Assembly (NCBI GenBank): GCA_900551615.1 | Contig: URWN01000034.1 | Location: 1-14,305, forward strand | Direction of reading: 5' to 3' | Source of the DNA: an uncultured Clostridium sp. | Lineage (GTDB): Bacteria; Bacillota; Clostridia; TANB77; CAG-508 | DNA: 14,305 nt | Part shown: positions 1 through 6,126 of the stretch, piece by piece | How positions within the stretch are numbered: the first letter of the stretch is position 1 | How the letters are laid out: each line of letters starts with the position of its first letter | Notes under the pieces: model-generated | Told to the model about the DNA's origin: nothing | Database searches by the model: none | What the model saw: the letters and a program-made list of their open reading frames with translations, nothing else | Translations under genes and position numbers: made by a program

Positions 1-257
1 CTTCCACAATTTATAAACTATTTTTTTCTTTTTTATTCTTTTTTTTACTAATTTATTCTATTTTTTTCTATTTTTTATTATTTTCAATTTTAATATTATT
101 TATTTTTTATAATTAAATTATATTTTTAAAAATTTAAATCGCTTTATTTTGGATTTTCGTGCCTTTAATTTTTTTAATTTTTCTATTTTTTTCTTTTTTT
201 TTCTAATTTATTCTATTTTTTTTATTTTTTCAGATTTATTTTTTTGTTTTATTTTAA
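1..257. other. Non-coding T-rich tract downstream of dnaN
   Basis: No gene is visible here. The plus strand is almost entirely T and A with scattered C, so the minus strand is a polypurine-like A-rich run. A 20-base segment (CTAATTTATTCTATTTTTTT) occurs twice, at 48-67 and 203-222. The stretch lies between the dnaN terminator and whatever gene is beyond the window edge. It could be a simple spacer, an extra AT-rich part of the origin region, or decayed sequence; nothing in it decides between these. Confidence 0.6.
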
Positions 258-297
258 AAAGTTTTCCACAAACAATTAATAAGTTGTGGAAAACTTT
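251..297 (-). terminator. Intrinsic terminator of dnaN
   Basis: A perfect 14-bp inverted repeat (258-271 with 284-297, 12-base loop) begins 4 bases past the dnaN stop codon. Read on the minus strand, the stem ends in CTTT and runs into further T residues and an AT-rich tail, as expected of a Rho-independent terminator. Each arm contains TTTTCCACA / TGTGGAAAA (262-270, 285-293), the same variant DnaA-box nonamer that occurs several times in oriC, so the hairpin may also be a DnaA contact site. Confidence 0.7.
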
Positions 298-301
298 GTT
301 T

Positions 302-1420
302 CTAATCTTCTTTAAGTCTAATTGGTAAAATCATATAAACGTAATCTTTATTTTCTGTTGATTTTATTAAACAAGGAGAAATACTTGTACCAAATTCAAC
401 ATAAACATTTTCATCATCAATAGCTTTTAAACTATCAAGAAAATATTTTGGATTGAATCCAGCTTCTAAATTTTTTCCTTCAGTTGAAACAAATAACTCT
501 TCCTTTGCATCACCAGTTTGATTTGTACAAGAAATTACAACTTTTCCAATGTCAACATTTATTTTAACAGGATATTTTTTCTCTTTTTCTACAGATGATG
601 CAGAAATTAAGCTAATTCTTTCAAAACTATTTTGTAAATTATTTTTATTTACTTCAATTCTTGTCTCCCAATTATCAGGAATAACACTTTTGTAATTTAA
701 AAATTCTCCATCTAAAATTCTTGTTACAATTTTGCAATTATCCATTTCAAATAATGCTTGATTTTTAGAAACCCCTATTTTAACAGGTTCAAAAGAATCT
801 AATAAAATTTTATTAACTTCGTTTAAAGTTTTTCCAGGAATTACAGCACTAAAATCATTAGTTTGTTTATTTAAAAATATACTTCTTAAAGCTAATCTAA
901 AACCATCAACTGCAACAATATTTAATTTATTTTGTTTAACTTCAAATAGACAACCTGTAAAAATTGGTCTATTTTCTTCGTTGCTTACAGCAAATATTGT
1001 TTTTCTAATCATATTTTTTAAAGTATTTTGCTCTACCTCGATAGAATTTTCAATTTCAATTTTAGGAAGTTCTGGAAATTCTTCAGGATTCATAGTTGCT
1101 AATTTGTATAAAGAGCCTTCACATTCAATTTCTAATAAATTTTTGTCATTTAAAGTTAAATAAATTTCAGTATCTGGTAGTTTTCTAATAATTTCACTAA
1201 ACATTATAGCATTTACAACTGTACTACCTTGTTCTTTTACATCACATTCCATCACATATTCTATACCAATTTCTAAATCATAAGTTGTTAATTTAATTTC
1301 ATTATCATTTGTTTGAATAAGTATACCTTCTAGTATAGGCATTGTTGTTTTAGAAGCTACTCCTTTAACTACGGAATTAATAGCTTTTAAAATTTTGTCT
1401 TTGTAACATACAATTTTCAT
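302..1420 (-). CDS. dnaN: DNA polymerase III subunit beta (sliding clamp)
   Basis: This is the 372-residue sliding clamp, the dimeric ring that tethers the replicative polymerase and other partners to DNA in the cytoplasm. The length is normal for the family and fits three tandem clamp domains (about 1-120, 125-245 and 250-372). The N-terminus (MKIVCYKDKILKAI...) and the C-terminal end (MILPIRL, equivalent to the usual MPMRL that builds the partner-binding pocket) are typical. The start is fixed by a strong GGGAGG ribosome binding site at 1428-1433, 7 bases upstream. The gene follows dnaA in the same direction across the 329-base oriC spacer, the classic dnaA-dnaN arrangement, and is probably transcribed partly from the dnaA promoter. 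A hairpin terminator follows at once. No recF, gyrB or S4-domain gene follows within the 301 visible bases. Confidence 0.97.
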   Translation of the reverse strand: MKIVCYKDKILKAINSVVKGVASKTTMPILEGILIQTNDNEIKLTTYDLEIGIEYVMECDVKEQGSTVVNAIMFSEIIRKLPDTEIYLTLNDKNLLEIECEGSLYKLATMNPEEFPELPKIEIENSIEVEQNTLKNMIRKTIFAVSNEENRPIFTGCLFEVKQNKLNIVAVDGFRLALRSIFLNKQTNDFSAVIPGKTLNEVNKILLDSFEPVKIGVSKNQALFEMDNCKIVTRILDGEFLNYKSVIPDNWETRIEVNKNNLQNSFERISLISASSVEKEKKYPVKINVDIGKVVISCTNQTGDAKEELFVSTEGKNLEAGFNPKYFLDSLKAIDDENVYVEFGTSISPCLIKSTENKDYVYMILPIRLKED

Positions 1421-1438
1421 TTTTGTTCCTCCCTATAA

Positions 1439-1465
1439 ATATATAATAATATAAATAAATATTTT
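1439..1465. other. Probable DNA unwinding tract of oriC
   Basis: This is an uninterrupted A/T run between the dnaN ribosome binding site and the DnaA-trio element. In the origin described for Bacillus subtilis, duplex melting occurs in the AT-rich DNA next to the trios on the dnaN side; this tract has the same relative position. The assignment is by composition and position. Confidence 0.55.
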
Positions 1466-1505
1466 TAGTAGTAGTAGTATTAGGTCCTGTGGAAACTGTG
1501 GAAAA
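1466..1505 (+). promoter_or_regulatory. DnaA-trio element with two abutting DnaA boxes (basal origin unwinding module)
   Basis: The plus strand reads TAG-TAG-TAG-TAG-TAT-TAG at 1466-1483, which is 3'-GAT-5' repeated, the DnaA-trio motif known from the B. subtilis origin. A four-base GTCC spacer (1484-1487) separates it from two nonamers with no gap between them: TGTGGAAAC (1488-1496) and TGTGGAAAA (1497-1505). Boxes, short GC-containing spacer, trios and AT-rich tract in that order match the basal unwinding module, in which DnaA loads on the boxes and extends onto single-stranded trios. The match is unusually clean; function is inferred from the family knowledge. Confidence 0.75.
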
Positions 1506-1653
1506 CTATGTTGAAAGTTAGTACCCCTAGCAAAATGCCTGTGTATAACTCAGTGGATAACTTGTCTAATTATCCACAAGAAAAATATTCTGATGTGGAA
1601 AAATGACTTATACACACTTTATACACACGTTTTACACAGGTGGCTGTGGATAT
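1488..1653. promoter_or_regulatory. oriC: oriC DnaA-box cluster between dnaA and dnaN
   Basis: About ten DnaA boxes (consensus TTATCCACA) lie here. On the plus strand: TTATCCACA 1570-1578 (perfect), TTATACACA 1608-1616 and 1619-1627, TTTTACACA 1630-1638. On the minus strand (seen as complement): TGTGGAAAC 1488-1496, TGTGGAAAA 1497-1505, TGTGTATAA 1540-1548, AGTGGATAA 1552-1560, TGTGGAAAA 1594-1602, TGTGGATAT 1645-1653. The boxes at 1608, 1619 and 1630 are spaced exactly 11 bp apart. The pair at 1553-1560 and 1570-1577 is inverted around 9 bases. The density, location between dnaA and dnaN and neighbouring DnaA-trio make this the core of the chromosomal origin. Confidence 0.9.
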
Positions 1654-1749
1654 CTAACATCCCTATTCCGTAAGAACAGATTGCAAATAATTTTCCAAAC
1701 AATTATTTTTCCAAACATAAATTTAAAAATAATAAATTTTATTTAGAGC
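1654..1749. other. dnaA-proximal part of the dnaA-dnaN spacer
   Basis: AT-rich spacer downstream of the dnaA stop codon. It contains a direct repeat TTTTCCAAAC at 1691-1700 and 1707-1716, 16 bp apart, one base away from the variant DnaA box TTTTCCACA. No hairpin terminator for dnaA is evident, consistent with dnaA-dnaN read-through. No gene is seen. Confidence 0.4.
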
Positions 1750-3105
1750 TTACTTATTTTTTTCACTTGTAATTATGTTTTGCACACTTTCCACAATTAA
1801 CTTTGTACTATTTTTTTCTTTAATCTCTTTTACAATTTTATTATAACCATGCATTACTGTTGAGTGGTCTCTGTTGCCGAATTCTAAGCCTATTTGAGGA
1901 AATGACATACCAGCAACTTCTCTACAAAGGTACATAGCAATTTGCCTTGGAAAAGCAATATCATTAGACCTTTTGCTACCAGTTAAGTCATCTTTATCAA
2001 TGCTAAAATATTTTGCAATAGTTTCTTTTATAAAATCGCTAGAAATAACTTTTTCACTTTCGTATTTAAACTCATTTATAATATTTTCTGCTAGCTCAAT
2101 TGTAATTGGACTATGTGTTAAAGAAGCTCTAGCAACGATTTTGTTGAAAACTCCCTCAAGTTCTCTTATGTTAGAATCAATTTTTGTTGCAATATCTGAT
2201 AAAATTGAATCATCAATAATTATACTTTCATCTTGAGCTTTTTTTCTTAATATTGCTAAACGAGTTTCATAATCAGGACAAGAAATATCAGCCAAAAGGC
2301 CCCATTCAAATCTTGACTTAAGTCTATCCTCTAAAAATTCAATATCTCTTGGAGGCTTATCACTTGAAATGATAATTTGTCTTCTATCTTCCCTTAAGGT
2401 ATTAAATGTGTGGAAGAATTCTTCTTGAATTCTGTCTTTACCAGCTATAAATTGTATATCATCAATAAGTAGAACATCTATATTACGATATTTATTTCTA
2501 AACATTTCAGTTTTACTATCTTTGATAGCGTTTATAAGTTGATTTGTAAATTTTTCAGAAGTAACATATAGAACATTAGCTTTAGGATTATTTTCTAATA
2601 TTCTGTTACCAATTGCCTGCATTAAGTGAGTTTTTCCTAAACCAACACCACCGTATAAAAATAATGGATTATATGATGTACCAGGTTCATTTCCTACTGC
2701 TAATGCTGCTGCATGTGCAAATCTATTATTATTACCCACAACAAATGTTTCGAAAGTATATTTCGGATCTAATGTCTGGTGATTTGTTTCTAATTCTGCA
2801 TCAGAAACATTAGAGTTTTTATCAGCAATAACATTTTGATTTGAATTTTCTTCTTTGGAAAGATCAATAACAGAAAAAGTCCATTCTTTGTTTGTAATAT
2901 ATCTTAAAGTATTAAAGATTAAGCTGTTGAACTTATTTTCAATAAAATCTTGTTGAAATTCAGAAGTTACAGTAAAAACAATGTGATTGTCTTTTATTGA
3001 ATCAATTCCTAAAGGAGCAAACCAAGTATCAAAAGAAATTGTAGAAACTTCACCTTTGAGTAATTCTTTTAATTTGCTTAAAAGTTCATCTTTGTCTACG
3101 CCCAT
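1750..3105 (-). CDS. dnaA: Chromosomal replication initiator protein DnaA
   Basis: DnaA is the AAA+ ATPase that binds the boxes on both sides of this gene and melts oriC. The 451-residue protein has domain I (1-80), a variable Asn-rich linker (about 85-115), the AAA+ domain with Walker A GGVGLGKT (152-159), Walker B LLIDDIQF (212-219), sensor-1 region IIISSD (244-249) and the arginine-finger region EDRLKSRFEWG, then domain IV with the signature RDHSTVMHG (412-420), which reads box DNA. The ATG at 3103-3105 is chosen because an AAAGGA ribosome binding site (3113-3118) lies 7 bases upstream and the protein then begins MGVDKDELL. An in-frame ATG at 3136-3138 lies inside a DnaA box and has no ribosome binding site. 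The promoter is at about 3253-3282 among DnaA boxes, implying autoregulation. Confidence 0.97.
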   Translation of the reverse strand: MGVDKDELLSKLKELLKGEVSTISFDTWFAPLGIDSIKDNHIVFTVTSEFQQDFIENKFNSLIFNTLRYITNKEWTFSVIDLSKEENSNQNVIADKNSNVSDAELETNHQTLDPKYTFETFVVGNNNRFAHAAALAVGNEPGTSYNPLFLYGGVGLGKTHLMQAIGNRILENNPKANVLYVTSEKFTNQLINAIKDSKTEMFRNKYRNIDVLLIDDIQFIAGKDRIQEEFFHTFNTLREDRRQIIISSDKPPRDIEFLEDRLKSRFEWGLLADISCPDYETRLAILRKKAQDESIIIDDSILSDIATKIDSNIRELEGVFNKIVARASLTHSPITIELAENIINEFKYESEKVISSDFIKETIAKYFSIDKDDLTGSKRSNDIAFPRQIAMYLCREVAGMSFPQIGLEFGNRDHSTVMHGYNKIVKEIKEKNSTKLIVESVQNIITSEKNK

Positions 3106-3128
3106 TTTTTCATCCTTTCTAACAAAAC

Positions 3129-3160
3129 TTATCCACAAAGTTATCCACAGGTGTTGATAA
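3129..3160. promoter_or_regulatory. DnaA boxes at the dnaA leader
   Basis: Two perfect TTATCCACA boxes in the same orientation (3129-3137 and 3141-3149, 12 bp apart) and an opposite, one-mismatch box TGTTGATAA (3152-3160) lie just upstream of the dnaA ribosome binding site, inside its transcribed leader. They fit both an upstream origin sub-region and repression of dnaA by its own product. Confidence 0.8.
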
Positions 3161-3252
3161 GTTTGTAATAATTTAGTAATAAAACGCCAAAATATGCGAA
3201 CATAATTTTCGTTGAAACATCAACAAAAAACGCTTATTTTTTTGTAACTCAT

Positions 3253-3282
3253 ATAATAACAAAAAAAATAATAATAAGTCAA
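3253..3282 (-). promoter_or_regulatory. Probable dnaA promoter
   Basis: On the minus strand, TTGACT (complement of 3277-3282) and TATTAT (complement of 3253-3258) are separated by 18 bases, a good sigma-A type promoter. It would start transcription about 140 bases upstream of the dnaA start codon. DnaA boxes lie immediately upstream (3289-3297) and within the leader. Confidence 0.6.
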
Positions 3283-3288
3283 TAGTAT

Positions 3289-3339
3289 TGTGGAAAAAAA
3301 TTTAAAATTGTGGAAAATTATCAAAAAAACTGTGGATAA
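3289..3339. promoter_or_regulatory. DnaA-box cluster between the divergent dnaA and rpmH promoters
   Basis: Three same-orientation boxes are visible: TGTGGAAAA at 3289-3297 and 3309-3317, and perfect TGTGGATAA at 3331-3339, starting 20 and 22 bp apart (about two helical turns). Together with 3129-3160 they form a second box cluster upstream of dnaA, giving the two-part origin layout known from B. subtilis. Confidence 0.75.
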
Positions 3340-3421
3340 CTCCCTAATATTACAAAAATATTACAAAAAAACATAAAATAAAAGTTTACATAGTTCTTTT
3401 TTTACTTTTTTTCAAAAACTC

Positions 3422-3451
3422 TTGACAAATCATAATTACTTACTGTATAAT
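3422..3451 (+). promoter_or_regulatory. rpmH operon promoter
   Basis: TTGACA (3422-3427) and TATAAT (3446-3451), both consensus, are separated by 18 bases. Transcription should start near 3458, about 68 bases upstream of rpmH. A small imperfect hairpin (about 3475-3497, AAATTTCC / GGAATTT) lies in the leader. Confidence 0.85.
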
Positions 3452-3525
3452 CGATATACTTACGATTATGTATGAAATTTCCAGAAATGGAATTTAATAA
3501 AATTAAGCAGTAGGAGGTGCTAAAA

Positions 3526-3660
3526 ATGAAAAGAACATTTCAACCAAAAACAAGACAAGAAAAGAAAGAACATGGATTTATGAAAAGAATGAAAACAAGA
3601 GCAGGAAGAAACGTGTTAAAAGCAAGAAGAGCTAAAGGAAGAAAAAAATTAAGTGCTTAA
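3526..3660 (+). CDS. rpmH: 50S ribosomal protein L34
   Basis: This 44-residue, strongly basic protein (MKRTFQPKTRQEKKEHGF...GRKKLSA) is ribosomal protein L34 of the large subunit, and it matches the family from first to last residue. It is preceded by the strong ribosome binding site TAGGAGG (3511-3517) 8 bases before the ATG and by a consensus promoter. It heads the operon with rnpA, yidD, yidC and jag, transcribed divergently from dnaA, as is usual in Firmicutes. No oddities are seen. Confidence 0.98.
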   Translation: MKRTFQPKTRQEKKEHGFMKRMKTRAGRNVLKARRAKGRKKLSA

Positions 3661-3700
3661 TTTTTTTCATTTTGCTCTTAAATAGCAAGAAGGTAAAAAA

Positions 3701-4048
3701 ATGAAAAAAACCAAAATGTTAAAAAAAAATTATGAATTTAAAAAAGTTTTATCAAAAGGAAAATATTATTCAGGACAAAATATAGATGCTTTTATCAAAG
3801 ATAATAAAAAAAATTATAATTTTCTTGGACTAGCAATAAGTGTAAAAACAGCAAAAGCAGTAAAAAGAAATAAAATAAAAAGACTAATTAGAGAAAATTA
3901 TAAAGAGCAGGAAATGCAAATAAAAACTGGAAAAAGCATCGTTTTTTTATGGAAAAAGCAAGTTGATGTAAAAAACGCAACATACAAAAACATAGAAAGA
4001 GACATGAATACTATATTTGATAAGGCAAATCTAAAAATAGAGCAATAA
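3701..4048 (+). CDS. rnpA: Ribonuclease P protein component
   Basis: RnpA is the protein cofactor of the RNase P ribozyme, which removes the 5' leader of precursor tRNAs. The 115-residue basic protein has the usual family length and the RNA-binding signature RNKIKRLIRE at 56-65, preceded by a conserved FLGLAISVKTAKAVK segment that forms the central strand and helix. It starts 40 bases after rpmH with an AGAAGGT ribosome binding site (3688-3694). The rpmH-rnpA pairing is nearly universal in bacteria, and the two are probably co-transcribed. The RNase P RNA gene itself is not in this window. Confidence 0.96.
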   Translation: MKKTKMLKKNYEFKKVLSKGKYYSGQNIDAFIKDNKKNYNFLGLAISVKTAKAVKRNKIKRLIRENYKEQEMQIKTGKSIVFLWKKQVDVKNATYKNIERDMNTIFDKANLKIEQ

Positions 4049-4063
4049 TAGGAAATATAGAAA

Positions 4064-4282
4064 ATGAAAAAAATATTGTTAAAATGTATCAATTTTTATC
4101 AAAAAAATATTTCATTATGGCTACAAAGTAAAAATATAAATTGTAAATTTTATCCTACATGTTCAGAATATACAAAGCAAGCAATAGAAAAGTATGGGGC
4201 AGTGAAAGGTACAATTTTAGGAATACATAGAATTTTAAGATGTAATCCTTTCTCAAAAGGCGGATATGATCCGCTAAAATAG
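4064..4282 (+). CDS. yidD: Membrane protein insertion efficiency factor YidD
   Basis: This 72-residue protein carries the full YidD pattern: CKFYPTCSEY (27-36), KYGAVKGTILGIHRILRCNPFSKGGYDP (43-70), with cysteines at 27, 33 and 60. YidD is a small amphipathic protein associated with the inner face of the membrane that assists YidC-dependent insertion. It lies 15 bases after rnpA and 15 bases before yidC, with an AGGAAA ribosome binding site at 4050-4055, and is clearly part of the same operon. Its exact molecular activity is not settled in the literature. Confidence 0.95.
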   Translation: MKKILLKCINFYQKNISLWLQSKNINCKFYPTCSEYTKQAIEKYGAVKGTILGIHRILRCNPFSKGGYDPLK

Positions 4283-4297
4283 GTAGGAGGAAAGCGA

Positions 4298-5179
4298 ATG
4301 TTTCAATTTTTTGCAAACATTTTTGGATATGTATTAAACTTTATGAATAACTTTGTTGGAAACTATGGTTTAGCAATTATTTTATTTACTGTTTTAATAA
4401 AAATAATTATGTTACCATTATCAATAAAACAACAAAGAACAATGAAAAAAAGCGCGAAACTTCAAGAACAAATCAAAGTTTTGCAATTTAAATACAAAAA
4501 CGATCCAGAAAAGTTAAATAGAGAAATGATGGATTTATATAAAAAAGAAAATATGAGTCCATTTAGTGGATGTTTAAGTACAATAGTACAATTTATTTTA
4601 TTAATATCAATATTTTACATGGTAAGATGTCCATTAACATACATGGAAAGAATAGACAAAACGCAAATAGATACATATGTACAACAACTAAAAGATAATG
4701 GAATGTCAATAAATCAAGCATATTCAGAAATTGATATAATAAGAGAATTAGACTATTTGAAAGAAAAATTCCCAGATGATCAAACTTTAGATAAAATAAA
4801 TTTAAATATGAATTTCTGTGGATTAGACTTAAGCAAAATACCACAACAAAACCTAGGTGATTGGACAGTTTATATAATACCAATTCTTTACATAATATCA
4901 ACATTTGTATCAATGAGAATAACAACATCAATGCAAAAAAAGAACAAGGAAAAAGACGGAGTTATAGATATAACAGGAAATAAAGATGAAAAAGAAGAAG
5001 AGAAAAACGAAATGGAAGATGCAATGGAACAATCAAACAAGATGATGTCATGGATGATGCCAATAATGTCTGTTTCAATATCTCTTGTAGCACCTTTAGG
5101 ACTTGCATTATATTGGTTAGTTAATAACGTTTTGATGATAGGCGAAAGATTAGTTTTAGACAAAATTATAAAAGATTAA
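4298..5179 (+). CDS. yidC: Membrane protein insertase YidC/SpoIIIJ (Oxa1 family)
   Basis: YidC inserts and folds inner-membrane proteins, alone or with SecYEG. The 293-residue protein shows five likely membrane segments (about 22-42, 93-110, 190-206, 250-266, 267-283), the family segment MLPLSIKQQRTMKK after TM1, the QFILLISIFYMVR segment of TM2 and the terminal GLALYWLVNNVL. An extracytoplasmic loop of nearly 80 residues (111-189) separates TM2 and TM3, and a highly charged cytoplasmic loop spans 213-245. There is no lipobox or cleavable signal peptide, unlike B. subtilis SpoIIIJ. In TM1 the position of the family's conserved groove arginine is Lys35. The ribosome binding site GGAGG (4286-4290) is strong. 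Neighbours yidD and jag are its known partners. Confidence 0.95.
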   Translation: MFQFFANIFGYVLNFMNNFVGNYGLAIILFTVLIKIIMLPLSIKQQRTMKKSAKLQEQIKVLQFKYKNDPEKLNREMMDLYKKENMSPFSGCLSTIVQFILLISIFYMVRCPLTYMERIDKTQIDTYVQQLKDNGMSINQAYSEIDIIRELDYLKEKFPDDQTLDKINLNMNFCGLDLSKIPQQNLGDWTVYIIPILYIISTFVSMRITTSMQKKNKEKDGVIDITGNKDEKEEEKNEMEDAMEQSNKMMSWMMPIMSVSISLVAPLGLALYWLVNNVLMIGERLVLDKIIKD

Positions 5180-5328
5180 AATTTTGAATGTCAATGAGTG
5201 GAAACTTAAGATTTGGCAGACAAAATTTTTCAAATTTTGGATGACGATGAGCGAACAACCCAAGATTTGGCAGACGAAATTTTGAAAAAATTTTGGATGA
5301 CGATGAGCGAACGAAGTGAGCGAAAGGA
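5180..5328. repeat. Degenerate ~55-bp tandem repeat between yidC and jag
   Basis: About 2.7 diverged copies of a 53-56 bp unit fill the spacer. The segment ATTTGGCAGAC recurs at 5211-5221 and 5265-5275, and GGATGACGATGAGCGAAC recurs at 5239-5256 and 5295-5312, with a weaker first copy at 5186. Each unit boundary carries AAATTTT / AAAATTT self-complementary stretches. The repeat is visibly richer in G and C than its surroundings, and the last copy ends in GAAAGGAATG, which provides the jag ribosome binding site (AAAGGA, 5323-5328). It looks like a dispersed intergenic element inserted into the operon rather than a gene. Confidence 0.7.
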
Positions 5329-5337
5329 ATGTAAAAT

Positions 5338-6033
5338 ATGAGTAAGAGTATTATAGCAGAAGGAAAAACTACAAATGAAGCCATTGAAAAAGGTTTAAAA
5401 GAACTAAATATTTCTAAAAACATGGTTGATATAAAAGTATTAGAAAATGAAGAAAAAAGAAGCTTTTTTAGTATTCTAGCACCAAGAATTGTCAAAGTGC
5501 AATTAACAGTAAAAGAAGAAAAAAACAATAACAGTGAAAAAAAAGATAAAAAAGAAATTGAATTATCAGTAGAAGAACAAGAAATAGCAGAAAAAAATAT
5601 AGAAAAATTCTTAAAAGAATTTTTAGACAAAGTTCAAAAAGATGCTAAATATAGCATAGAAAAGACACCAACAGGTTTAAAAGTAAACATAAATAATGAA
5701 AATTTAGGATTTCTTATAGGATATAGAGGAGAAACTTTATATGCTATGCAAAACATATTATCTTCAATAGCTAGTAAAGGTATTGAAAATAGAGTAAGAG
5801 TAATATTAGACATAGAAGGATATAAGGAAAAAAGAGAAAAAGCATTAGAAGATTTAGCAGAAAAATTAGAAAAAACAGTTATAAAAACAAAAAAATCTGT
5901 TACTTTAGAGCCTATGCAAGCATATGAAAGAAAGATAATTCATACAAAATTACAAAATAGTGAAAAAGTGGAAACACGCAGTATTGGTGAAGAACCTAGA
6001 AGAAGAGTAGTTATCTCATTAAAAAGAAAATAA
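5338..6033 (+). CDS. jag: RNA-binding protein Jag/KhpB (SpoIIIJ-associated)
   Basis: The 231-residue protein has the three-part Jag architecture: an N-terminal Jag_N domain (1-58), a charged Lys/Glu-rich linker (59-85), a type II KH domain (about 90-165) with the loop GFLIGYRGETL (124-134), and an R3H domain (168-231) with the R-x3-H motif in YERKIIH (196-202) and the closing GEEPRRRVVI. The family binds RNA and is implicated in control of cell elongation, division and envelope biogenesis; the name comes from the adjacent spoIIIJ/yidC. The ATG lies 9 bases after AAAGGA at 5323-5328, inside the end of the upstream repeat. A possible terminator or attenuator follows. Confidence 0.94.
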   Translation: MSKSIIAEGKTTNEAIEKGLKELNISKNMVDIKVLENEEKRSFFSILAPRIVKVQLTVKEEKNNNSEKKDKKEIELSVEEQEIAEKNIEKFLKEFLDKVQKDAKYSIEKTPTGLKVNINNENLGFLIGYRGETLYAMQNILSSIASKGIENRVRVILDIEGYKEKREKALEDLAEKLEKTVIKTKKSVTLEPMQAYERKIIHTKLQNSEKVETRSIGEEPRRRVVISLKRK

Positions 6034-6041
6034 TTTTATAT

Positions 6042-6108
6042 AAAATCGGAGGTCAAAGGTCGGATTTTACTTGGAAAAGTAATTCTATCTTTGACTTATT
6101 TTTTTGTT
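6042..6108 (+). terminator. Possible terminator or attenuator between jag and mnmE
   Basis: GTCAAAG (6052-6058) pairs with CTTTGAC (6089-6095) and is followed by TTATTTTTTTGTT (6096-6108). The 30-base loop holds a second small stem, ACTT/AAGT (6069-6072, 6077-6080). A competing stem AAAATC/GATTTT (6042-6047, 6063-6068) is also possible. The U-tract makes an intrinsic terminator or leaky attenuator plausible, but the 7-bp stem is weak. Confidence 0.4.
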
Positions 6109-6126
6109 AAAAAAGGAGGAAAAATA

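Noticed and set aside
1787..1796. DnaA-box-like TTTCCACAA inside the dnaA 3' coding end
   Set aside because: It encodes ordinary C-terminal residues and departs from consensus; chance similarity is sufficient.
3106..3138. Earlier in-frame ATG for dnaA at 3136-3138
   Set aside because: It overlaps a perfect DnaA box, has no ribosome binding site, and adds 11 residues (MWISFVRKDEK) foreign to the family; ATG 3103-3105 has a good AAAGGA site.
3211..3224. GTTGA-AACA-TCAAC palindrome in the dnaA leader as a parS or operator
   Set aside because: The five-base arms are too short and do not match the parS consensus.
5180..5328. CRISPR-like array
   Set aside because: The units are contiguous, degenerate and only 2.7 in number, with no unique spacers and no cas genes.
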